Source of the DNA: a virus
Strand: one strand, 5' to 3'
DNA: 39,884 nt
IMG/VR virus record: IMGVR_UViG_3300027881_000036
Location: 1-39,884 of that record
Under the pieces are notes generated by a model. That model was given only the letters and a program-made list of their open reading frames with translations. It was not told where the DNA came from and did not search any database. Position 1 is the stretch's first letter. Each line of letters opens with the position of its first letter. Of the stretch, positions 26,687-35,300 are shown one piece after another. Made by a program: the position numbers and the translations under genes.

Positions 26687-28024
26687 ATGGCAAGTATAGG
26701 AACATATTATTTTGATGGTCAAAGTTTTGCGAACGCTTCGGCTATATATACTGATGCAGCTTTAACAACTTTAGCTCCTGATGGTTATTATTCTCAAGGA
26801 GGAATTGTGCGTCAACAGCTTAATGGAGTGTTGCTTAATGCAAATGATTGTACTGAGTGTTATGTGGCTTGTGGATCAGGTATTTCTGCATCTATTTCTC
26901 AAAATGGGGTATTTAATGCGGATATAGATATGGCCAATTCTGTAGGTGCGATAGTAGCGTATTTTTATATGACAACCTCTATACCTGATGGGGTCGTGGC
27001 TACATATAATGCGGTAAACTATAATCGATTAACAGCAAAAAACAATCATAATGGTGTTGTTTTAAGAGACGGATCTCTTTCTATTGTTGATTATGCGGGT
27101 ATCGGAAATCAAGGAACAGGAAAACCTACTTATGTAGGTAATCAAAATACTGGGTTAGTGGGTAGTTCACCATATAATAGTGTTACAGCTGCGTGTCCCA
27201 CTGAAGGAGGTCGACCAGAAAATTATAATTATGTAAATTCGGCTTACGTGGCCTTAGGCACATATACACCCACAACAGTAAGCAATGCACAGGTTGGTTT
27301 TGCGACAGACAACGTAACTCCAGCTTTAAATAGTCCTGTATTTACTATGGTTATTCCTAAAACCCTAACAACACCTACCCCTGTTAATGTTACTATATCT
27401 GCGCCAATGTGTAGCACAGCATTTAATTGGGAAATAGCTTGTCCTGCGGCCTTACCAAGTTTTAGCGGAACAGCGCTTCAAGCTACTGCAGCCTGTGGTT
27501 TTGCTATTACAACGTATTATTTTGTTAGAAACGCGACAGGGACAACACTCCCTTTTACTAAAGATACTAATGCTATACCAGAAATAGGAAACTTTGTGTT
27601 TACCGATGTTAATGGTACAACATATTTAAATGACACTGTGACTTTACAATATGTGGTTGTTAATAATGCTACAGCAATAGGAATACGAAACGGAGTAGTA
27701 GTTTCTTCTGCGGCTTGTACGGGAAGTAATCCACCAACCAATGAATTTTATGTAAACACTACCACTATGGCAGCTTGTAATACCTGGTGTGATGGAACAA
27801 ATAGAACTATATCTGTACCAAAATCAACTACAAGTGATCATGTCTATTCAAGTGTAATAGAAGGTGACTATATTTATGGTAGTCTTTTAGGTGCAGGATT
27901 TTATGCTTATGCAGCAACAAGCACAGATACTGATGCAGGAAGCTTCACTATTATGGAGTTAGATTCTGCTAATCAAGTAGTAGCAAGATATCAATGTACT
28001 GGAGCAAATTGTGTAATATTATAA
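26687..28024 (+). CDS. Cys-module virion protein (putative tail-surface protein)
   Basis: The 445 residues contain several copies of the same Cys-bounded module. The N-terminus (about 1-60) has TYYFDGQSFANASAIYTDA and APDGYYSQGG. The middle copy (Cys270-Cys344) has TTYYFVRNATGTT, GNFVFTDVNGTTY and IRNGVVVSSAAC. The last copy (about 354-437) has FYVNTTTMAACNTWC, GAGFYAYA and NQVVARYQC. An unrelated beta segment (TVSNAQVGF ... VTISAPMC) lies between. No catalytic motif is visible. It sits between the two parts of what is normally one tail-hub polypeptide, so it is probably attached to the tail. The start context is AATTATGGC. Confidence 0.75.
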   Translation: MASIGTYYFDGQSFANASAIYTDAALTTLAPDGYYSQGGIVRQQLNGVLLNANDCTECYVACGSGISASISQNGVFNADIDMANSVGAIVAYFYMTTSIPDGVVATYNAVNYNRLTAKNNHNGVVLRDGSLSIVDYAGIGNQGTGKPTYVGNQNTGLVGSSPYNSVTAACPTEGGRPENYNYVNSAYVALGTYTPTTVSNAQVGFATDNVTPALNSPVFTMVIPKTLTTPTPVNVTISAPMCSTAFNWEIACPAALPSFSGTALQATAACGFAITTYYFVRNATGTTLPFTKDTNAIPEIGNFVFTDVNGTTYLNDTVTLQYVVVNNATAIGIRNGVVVSSAACTGSNPPTNEFYVNTTTMAACNTWCDGTNRTISVPKSTTSDHVYSSVIEGDYIYGSLLGAGFYAYAATSTDTDAGSFTIMELDSANQVVARYQCTGANCVIL

Positions 28025-28037
28025 AAAATAAAAAATT

Positions 28038-28808
28038 ATGGCAAGTCACACTTTAACATATAATGATAATGCGGTAGGATGGCCTTCGTTTTATAGTTAT
28101 CATCCTGAATTTATTAGAGGTATGAATACTTATTTATATACTTTTAGTGGAGGAAATTTATGGAGACATAATACTAATGATAATAGGAATGAATATTATG
28201 GAGTAGCAGGAAACTTAGCTCCATCTACAATTACCAGTGTATTTAATCCTGAGCCTACGTTAAGCATTAAGCTTTTTAAAACTTTATCTTATGAAAGCAA
28301 TGCTGCCTGGGATTGTACAGCTTTAACATCTGACTTGAGTCAAGGAAATGTAGATACCATCTATTTTGAACAGAAAGAAGGGGAATGGTTTTCTTATGTA
28401 AGACATGATGACGGGGTAACAGATTTTACATTAAGATATACTAATGGTATTTCGACATGTACTGTAGCAGGCCCCGCTAATGCTACGGTCTGTACGTTTA
28501 CGGTAGATGTGGGTCATGTAGTTACTATAGGGGCGGTTGCTTATACATTGGTAAATAATGCAGCGCCTGTGTTAGCTGGAACTATAGATGCGATAGATAG
28601 AAATGCTAATACCATTACTATTGATACGACTACTCCTGGAGGAGCAACTGCGCCAGTTAATGGAGACTTTATTATGTATACTAATAATACGGTTGCTGAA
28701 TCTTATGGAATGAGAGGATATTATATGGAATTTACTTTAAGCAACAACGATACTACAGCTGTCGAGTTATTTTCAGTAGGTAGTAGTGTGATGAAAAGTT
28801 ATCCATAG
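28038..28808 (+). CDS. Detached C-terminal domain of the tail-hub protein family
   Basis: The 256 residues carry GWPSFYSYHPEFIRGMN, LYTFSGGNLWRHN, STITSVFNPEPTL and IKLFKT, and end in ESYGMRGYYMEFTLSN and VELFSVGSSVMKSYP. In related hub proteins, as I recall them, these segments follow the GYDPYxDEYVL segment in one polypeptide. Here they form a separate gene, 1.36 kb after the 1602-aa gene, which ends in other sequence. Residues about 143-228 form an inserted beta domain (VVTIGAVAYTLV, GDFIMYTNN). It starts in a clean AATTATGGC context. It probably assembles with the hub protein in trans. Confidence 0.75.
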   Translation: MASHTLTYNDNAVGWPSFYSYHPEFIRGMNTYLYTFSGGNLWRHNTNDNRNEYYGVAGNLAPSTITSVFNPEPTLSIKLFKTLSYESNAAWDCTALTSDLSQGNVDTIYFEQKEGEWFSYVRHDDGVTDFTLRYTNGISTCTVAGPANATVCTFTVDVGHVVTIGAVAYTLVNNAAPVLAGTIDAIDRNANTITIDTTTPGGATAPVNGDFIMYTNNTVAESYGMRGYYMEFTLSNNDTTAVELFSVGSSVMKSYP

Positions 28809-28816
28809 ATTTTTAT

Positions 28817-28824
28817 TATCTTTG
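28817..28824 (+). promoter_or_regulatory. Bacteroidetes-type promoter (TATCTTTG), nearly leaderless
   Basis: TTTTTATTATCTTTG ends at 28824, only 7 bp before the ATG at 28832. A transcript starting at the normal distance would begin at or next to the start codon. It drives the GNAT-like and ejection genes. Confidence 0.65.
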
Positions 28825-28831
28825 CTATTAA

Positions 28832-29239
28832 ATGGAATTAAATATACGGAAGCTTACAGGAAGCGATTGGGACACTTTAATGTCTTGGTGGAATGAGTGG
28901 CCTGAATGGGAAAATCCTCCAAGAGATTTTTTGCCTGATAATGGAACTGGAGGCTTTATGGTAGAAAAAGGAAATACCCCTATTGTAGCGGGATTTATCT
29001 ATTTCACTAATTCTAAAGCAGTTTTATTAGAATGGATAGTTTCTAATCCTAAATATAGGGAAGAAGATAGGCAAGAAGCAATAGAATTTTTAATTCTGAC
29101 GTGCGAAGAATATACAAAATTAGATGGTAAAAAATATATATTTAGCATTGGAAGAAATGAAAGTTTAATAAATATACATAAAAGATTAGGATATAATGTG
29201 GATACCAAAATTTCACGAGAAATAATAAAAAAATTATAA
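28832..29239 (+). CDS. GNAT-like acetyltransferase
   Basis: The 135 residues have GNAT layout: an N-terminal strand-helix (MELNIRKLTGSDWDTLMSWW), central strands (IVAGFIYFTNSKAVLLEWIVS), the pyrophosphate-loop region followed by a helix (YREEDRQEAIEFLI), and the end strand-helix (INIHKRLGYNVDTK). The usual R-x-x-G-x-(G/A) acetyl-CoA loop is replaced by REEDRQEA, so activity is uncertain. The WPEWENPPRDFLPDNGTGGFM segment suggests a phage-specific branch. It heads the ejection-protein operon, one base from the next gene. A role in modifying virion or host proteins is speculative. Confidence 0.7.
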   Translation: MELNIRKLTGSDWDTLMSWWNEWPEWENPPRDFLPDNGTGGFMVEKGNTPIVAGFIYFTNSKAVLLEWIVSNPKYREEDRQEAIEFLILTCEEYTKLDGKKYIFSIGRNESLINIHKRLGYNVDTKISREIIKKL

Positions 29240-29240
29240 T

Positions 29241-30161
29241 ATGAGCGCAGTTACAGCGATAGCAGCAACAGGTTTAACCATTTCAGCAATAGGGGCTGGA
29301 ATGTCTTTTAGTGCGGCTGCTAAAGCAAAAAAGCGAGCAGCTAAAGCCGCTAAAGAACAGAAAAAATTAATGGCATCCGCCAGAAAGAGAGCAGAAAAAA
29401 ACTTTTATGCAGGATTAAATGTTCCTTTGGATGCGTTTGGTGAAGAATATCGTCAAAATATAGCGGCCAATCAACAGATGATTCAACAATTACAAGAGGG
29501 AGATCCTCGTAATTTAGCTGCAGGTGTAGGCGCATTAGGTCAAGCAACCGCAGAAGCTAATGAAATGACGCGTATAGGTATGCAAAAAGATCTATATGAA
29601 AATGCAGAAATGAAAGCGAAGGCAAAAGATACAATAAACCAGCAATTAGTAAACATGGATGTGGGTGCAGCAGCTGATGAAGCAATGAGAGAAAGAGACT
29701 TACAAAAAGAACGCGCACAATCTATTCAATCAGGTGTAAGTAATTTAGGCAGTATGGTTTCTCAAGGAGCGTCAATGGTTCCTTTATTTTCTGGAGGTTC
29801 AGCTAATCAAACAACATTAGACAAGGCTTTAGAGCAAAAGGTAGAGGGAGGTCCAACGGGTGGAGAAACAGTATTAATGGAATCAGACGGTAAATATAGT
29901 ATTTATAATCCAAATGATGTAGTTCCAAATCCAAAGTTTGCTACTGATCCAACTCAACCAGAATTTATACCAGGATATCAAAAGATTCAAGTAGGAGGTC
30001 AAGATGCTACTAAAGCTCAAGTGTTGCAAATGATAGGACAACAAGGGTTAACAAACCAAGATGTAAGCCGATTAGGACGTGGTAAATATGACTTCGGTGG
30101 TAGTGGAAAAAGAGGCTCAGGAGGATGGGGTGGTTATGATTGGAGTTTCTTATATCAATAA
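29241..30161 (+). CDS. Internal virion / ejection protein (T7 gp14-like role)
   Basis: The 306 residues start with an Ala/Gly-rich hydrophobic stretch (about 1-28, VTAIAATGLTISAIGAGMSF), followed by a basic, Ala/Lys-rich helix (KAKKRAAKAAKEQKKL) and long amphipathic helices to about 165. The rest is Gly-rich, ending GSGGWGGYDWSFLYQ. A short protein with a membrane-seeking N-terminus, placed first in a trio of small, medium and very large internal proteins, matches the gp14-gp15-gp16 pattern of podoviruses. In T7 that set forms a channel across the cell envelope. It is a good functional match but not a sequence proof. Confidence 0.7.
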   Translation: MSAVTAIAATGLTISAIGAGMSFSAAAKAKKRAAKAAKEQKKLMASARKRAEKNFYAGLNVPLDAFGEEYRQNIAANQQMIQQLQEGDPRNLAAGVGALGQATAEANEMTRIGMQKDLYENAEMKAKAKDTINQQLVNMDVGAAADEAMRERDLQKERAQSIQSGVSNLGSMVSQGASMVPLFSGGSANQTTLDKALEQKVEGGPTGGETVLMESDGKYSIYNPNDVVPNPKFATDPTQPEFIPGYQKIQVGGQDATKAQVLQMIGQQGLTNQDVSRLGRGKYDFGGSGKRGSGGWGGYDWSFLYQ

Positions 30162-30169
30162 AATAAATT

Positions 30170-32341
30170 ATGGCAGACAATAAACCTTCAGCAGCGAATA
30201 AATATTCTATATATCAACAGCGCGACTTAGAGTCGGAAATGGTAGATTGGGGAGCGATTGCCCTTGATATAAATGCAGGCATAAAAGGAGTAATGGCTGA
30301 TAGAGAAGCCAGGAAAGATGCTATTACTAAAAACACTCAAGAGGCATTAGATAAATTAAGTGAAGTTCAAGATGTCGATAATACAGACATACAATCCTTA
30401 TTAATTGACGGATCCGATAATTCTAAAAAAGCTTTAATGGAAGCTAATTATCTCCTAAAACAGGGGTTGATGACAGAAAAAGACTATGCCTTAATAGTTC
30501 AACAGCAAAAATCTGGATACACTTCTTTAAATAATTTAGCCAAAAATGCAGACGCAAAATATAAAGATGCGATGACTCGTCTGGCTGCTGGTGATTCTTC
30601 GGCTATAGAAGACTGGAATAACGAGACCATTTTAGGATTTGGTAATTTAAAAAATACAAAACTTGTTTCTAACCCTTTAACAGGTGAACTTCAAATGGTT
30701 AGACTTATTAAGAATGAAAATTATGTGGCAGGATCTACAAAGGCAGGGGAAATAGAACAATGGATTATGCCTGATCCTAAGACTCATCCAGAAAATTATC
30801 AGAGTCCTAATCAGATGACAAAAGCTTCTACTTTTAAATTAGATAAAGTAACTACAAAAGGCTTAGCTACAACACAAACTGAAGGATTAGCCTCCGTTAT
30901 AACTTCTACCATATCTAATTATTCCGTGTTAAGTGGAGGTGGAGATGTTACGAAAGTAACCAACTTTAGACAACTGTTTGATTTAGACGGAGGATTAGAA
31001 ATTGATGGTAAGAAAGTTACTTATGATGGCTTTATGGATGCACAGGTGGATGCAGTCGTTGGGCCAGCTGATCAGACAAGTAATATGAATGCTGCTCAGG
31101 TATTAGGGGAGATGGGATATGAACTTGGAGGATCTTGTGAGGAGGTAAAAGCACGTACAAACAATACAGCTTTTGATTGTAGTAAGTGGATAAAAGCCAC
31201 TAACTCTTCAGGAACTCCTGTCGTTACTTTAAAACCAGAACAACAAAAAGCTGCTCGTGATCGTGTCAGATTAGAAATGGAAGCACACTTAGACAATGAG
31301 ACTAAGATAACTGCAGGAAAAGCAGGCCAGCAAATCAGCTCTCAAAATCAAGGACGAGCAGATGAAATAAGGAACACCAAATCATATATTGGAGATTTAA
31401 ATACTGTATTAACAGGAGATTTAGCAGCTGCTGAGACAACCTTAAAAGGTATGATAGAGACAAAAAACAAGCAAAATCTTGCTCAAAACCCTCCATTACC
31501 TACCATTACAGACTTTGATTTAACAGATGATAAAATTGTGTTCTATATGAGTGATGGAACGCCTATTACAAGAGACAGATCTATATATGCTGAAACAGAT
31601 GTAAACCAAGATGGTGTTGTTGATTCGCGTGATCTTACTTCTCAAACAGGAGTGGGTCAAGATATTGCGGGAATCTTTGATTTATTAGTTCCTGGCGGTG
31701 AAGGAATTAAAACAGGAATGGCTGATACGGAAATATTATCCTTTATAAAAAATCAAGGCGTCACTTTAGGTGCAAGAGGCACAGACAGAGCATTAAGTTA
31801 TCGTGGTGAGGATAAAGTTCCTGCTAAAAGAACATCTAAAACTAAACTTTCTGCTGCTCCAGGAGCTGAATCAATGTTAGAGGTATTTGAAGGATCAAAT
31901 AGTAATATTTCTAAAGTAGTAGATTGGCACGATAGTGATAATGGATTACGTAAAGACTTAGAAAGGACATTTACAGACTTTTTTAGTGGTGCAGACGAGA
32001 AGAGATTCAGTGATGCAAACTTTGAAAATATACAGTTTATAAATGAAAAAGGAAGTAATAGGCAATTAATATCCTTTATGGATAAAAATGAAGAACCACC
32101 TAAAGAAGTAATAATAGAGATAGGAAGTGATATAAGTGAAACCTCAACTAAGTCTGGAGAGATAACTACAGCACTGGCTAATGCTATTAATGAGATTAAT
32201 TCTATGGCGTATGATAAGGTAAAAGGCGGTAAGAGAGGAACGAAGCTAAATTATACTCAATGGTCAGCGGCAAATAAGCAGGGGAAAGATGAAACTTTTG
32301 CTGAATATATGGCGAGATTTAATAAACAATTTCAAAAATAA
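30170..32341 (+). CDS. Internal virion / ejection protein (T7 gp15-like role)
   Basis: The 723-residue protein is largely helical and charged, with an N-terminal coiled-coil-prone region (about 25-135). An EF-hand/dockerin-type calcium loop is visible at Asp477-x-Asn479-x-Asp481-x-Val483, with Asp488 at the last ligand position (DVNQDGVVDSRDL). It sits between the gp14-like and giant proteins, shares the TAATG overlap with the latter and starts in AATTATGGC. The middle-sized member of such a trio normally lines the inner core of the ejection machinery. Family sequence similarity to gp15 cannot be shown here. Confidence 0.65.
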   Translation: MADNKPSAANKYSIYQQRDLESEMVDWGAIALDINAGIKGVMADREARKDAITKNTQEALDKLSEVQDVDNTDIQSLLIDGSDNSKKALMEANYLLKQGLMTEKDYALIVQQQKSGYTSLNNLAKNADAKYKDAMTRLAAGDSSAIEDWNNETILGFGNLKNTKLVSNPLTGELQMVRLIKNENYVAGSTKAGEIEQWIMPDPKTHPENYQSPNQMTKASTFKLDKVTTKGLATTQTEGLASVITSTISNYSVLSGGGDVTKVTNFRQLFDLDGGLEIDGKKVTYDGFMDAQVDAVVGPADQTSNMNAAQVLGEMGYELGGSCEEVKARTNNTAFDCSKWIKATNSSGTPVVTLKPEQQKAARDRVRLEMEAHLDNETKITAGKAGQQISSQNQGRADEIRNTKSYIGDLNTVLTGDLAAAETTLKGMIETKNKQNLAQNPPLPTITDFDLTDDKIVFYMSDGTPITRDRSIYAETDVNQDGVVDSRDLTSQTGVGQDIAGIFDLLVPGGEGIKTGMADTEILSFIKNQGVTLGARGTDRALSYRGEDKVPAKRTSKTKLSAAPGAESMLEVFEGSNSNISKVVDWHDSDNGLRKDLERTFTDFFSGADEKRFSDANFENIQFINEKGSNRQLISFMDKNEEPPKEVIIEIGSDISETSTKSGEITTALANAINEINSMAYDKVKGGKRGTKLNYTQWSAANKQGKDETFAEYMARFNKQFQK

Positions 32342-35300
32342 TGGGTGAAGATAATTTAAAAGCTTTATTTAGTATTATTCCAGAGGGCATGTTTGATTCC
32401 CCTGAAGATCTCCTTGAGCTTATCAAGGAAGAAGGGGTGGAAGGATTATATCCTCTTATTCCTGAAGGGATGTTTGAAAGCGAAGAAGATTTTGTAGCCA
32501 CCTTTCAAGGTGAAAAAAAAAAAGATTCTTCTGGAGATTCTCCTATCCCACCTACGGAATCTCCTATGTCTCCACCAGCCGATCAGGCAGGGAGCGATCC
32601 TTTTTCTTCGGACTTAACTACGGATTTAACCGTAGATCAAAACCAACCAGGCTTACAAACTGATTTACAAAATGACTTACAAGTTGATATGGGTCAAGGG
32701 ATTGAACCTTATGTTCCTAAATCTCCTGTAGGCACACGTTATGGTGCTAATGTTACTAAAGGTGAAAAAAATACTTGGCTTGAAGAAATGCTGGGAAAAA
32801 ATGTAGTCACCGATTTTTTTGGTGATATATGGCGTGCAGGAGCGCAAGGTATGAGACAAGGAGCTACCATCGATGATGCGCGTAGGTTGTTTATTCAGGG
32901 AAGTAACACCTCTGAAGCAGATGTGGCAGAATACATAAGAGCGGTGAATCAGATGGATGATGTAGGTATGTCTGATGAAATGAAAGATTTTAACAGAATT
33001 TATGAAAACCATGGAGGGGGGGTTTTAGGATTTGTTTTAGGCCTTGGACAAAACCCTTCAGTAATAGCTCAATTATTTATATCCTCTATAGCTTCTATGA
33101 TTAATCCTGATGTTGTAGGAATAGGTGTGGCTTCAGCAGGTGCAGGAGCGCTTGCAGGAGGAGGTGCTGGAGCAGCCGCTGGTTCAATAGGAGGCCCTAT
33201 TGGTTCAGCTATAGCAGGTAGTGTATCTGCAGTAGGTGGAGGAATAAGTGGAGGAATACTTGGAGCAAGTGCGGCTTTAGAGACAGGATTAGGATTCACG
33301 GAATTTATGAAAGAAGCGGTAGAAAGGAAAGGCCTTGCTTTTGATGAAGAAGGTATAAGAGCTGTTCTTAGTGATCCAGGGGCATTACAGTCAATTAGAA
33401 ATAAAGCAGCCGCCAGAGGTTTGGTAATTGGTTCAATAGATGCTTTTACAAGAGGTTTAGCCAGTGGAATGAGCAAGCCTGTTCGAGTGTTAAAAAAATT
33501 AGGTAAAGAAGTGCCAAAAAAATTAGCTGCCAGACAAGGATTAAAAGCTGTTGGTATAGAAGCAGCAGGTGGTGCTGGTGGAGAGGCAGTGGCAAGAGCT
33601 GTTACAGGACAAGAAATGGATGTGGCAGAAATTGGATTTGAAGGTATTACAGGACAAGCCAGTTCTGTGTTAACCGTACCTCAAGCAGTAACAGGAAAAA
33701 GTTTAACTGATATTGCAAAACTAACAGTTGGAAAAGGTAGGAATATTTTTAAACCGCCTAAGTATGGTATACTAACAAAGGATGGGAAAAACCAACAGCA
33801 AAGCAAAGCGGAGATAGAGGCAATGTTAGACTCTATGACGGATCAAGAAATAATTGATACGCAGTTTGATATTAAAAATGATCCAGACCTTCAAGCTCAA
33901 ATAGATGAAAGGAAACAACAAGCTCAAGCTGAAAAGGATACTCCCGACAATCTAACAGGAGATGATAGAAAAAAATATATTGAATTATTGTTAGAGAGGG
34001 ATAATATGCAAGATCCTGATACGCCTGAAAATCAAGAGCGGTTAAATAAAATAAAAGAAGAATTAGGTCTTCTGGCTGAAGAAGCTGAAGGCGCATTAAT
34101 TGAAGAGATAACTTTTAAAGATGATCAAGGAAAGACTTATCTTTTAAAAAGAATAGGTGTTACCATGGGTGAAGCTCGTGCGGCATTAGAAAAAGAAGGT
34201 ATTACCAATCCTTCTGACAAACAGGTTAAAGCAAAGCAAAAAGAATTGCTTAAATTAGCAATAGAAGCAGCAAGAGCAGCAGCGAAAGCAGGAAACAGAT
34301 TAAGTAGTACCAAAGGATTAATTGAAGATGAAGAAGAGTTAAAGAAGCTTGCTGTTGATGAGTTAGCTTCTGAAGGAATTGTAAACCCAACTGAACAACA
34401 AATAAAAGATAAAATAGATGCCAGTAAGAAGTCAAGCGCAGTGGAGGAAGTTAGCCAAGACCAAGCCAGAGGTACTGAGGGTGTGGCTGAAGGAGTATCC
34501 CGTGGCGTACAACCAACTCCCAAAAAGGGTGACACCAAAGCAAAAGGTGAAGATGTCGCGACAGCGCAAGCGGAAATAGATTCTCCTTTAACACCTGAAA
34601 ATTTAGCGGAAAATGAAACAATAGTAGAAACTGAAACAGATTCTAAAGGAAGAAAAATAACCCGTCTTAAACAAGTCTCCGAAAAAGACGGGGTTACAAC
34701 CACTGATTATGTTTTTAATAGAGATGATAAAGCCGCGGATCAAAGATCTACAGGTGTGGTATCAGAAGAGGTTGCTTTAAAAGATACTAATCTTGAGATT
34801 AGCCCAGATGAGAAAGCTGAGGTAGAAGCAAATCTGGAAAAAGGACAGACGGTAGAGTATCGTATCAGTCAAACAAGAGAAGGTAAAACGGGAGCATCAG
34901 CTACGGTGTCTCTTTTAATTAAAGATAAAAACGGAAAGATGGTAAGACAACTTTCTCAGGATATGGGCTTAGTTGAAAAGACTGAAGCTGCTCCGCCATC
35001 TAAACCCTCTAAACCATTTAAGAATGTATTAGCTCCAATTAAAAAACCACATATAGTCCCTGGTGTTAAAGGAAGAGAAGGAAGAACAGAGATTAAACTT
35101 ACGGAAGATGGAAAGGTAAAGAGTATAGTTAAGAAGGGAACTAAAAATACTCCAGCCAGTAAAATGCAACAAAATAAAGCTGCTGATTTTTATTTAGAAA
35201 GCATGACCGATGTAAATTCTGGTGAGCGTGCTGATATAGATGCAGAGGTTACTAATCCTAATGAAATTAATAATATTATATCAGAAACCAGCAATAATAT

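Noticed and set aside
33069-33476. Minus-strand open frame of 135 codons, Pro/Ala-rich
   Set aside because: It is the complement of the Gly/Ala membrane zone of the giant protein.
34137-34703. Minus-strand open frame of 188 codons
   Set aside because: It lies fully inside the giant ejection gene and its Ser/Leu/Phe-rich sequence is what the complement of Glu/Lys/Ala codons produces.
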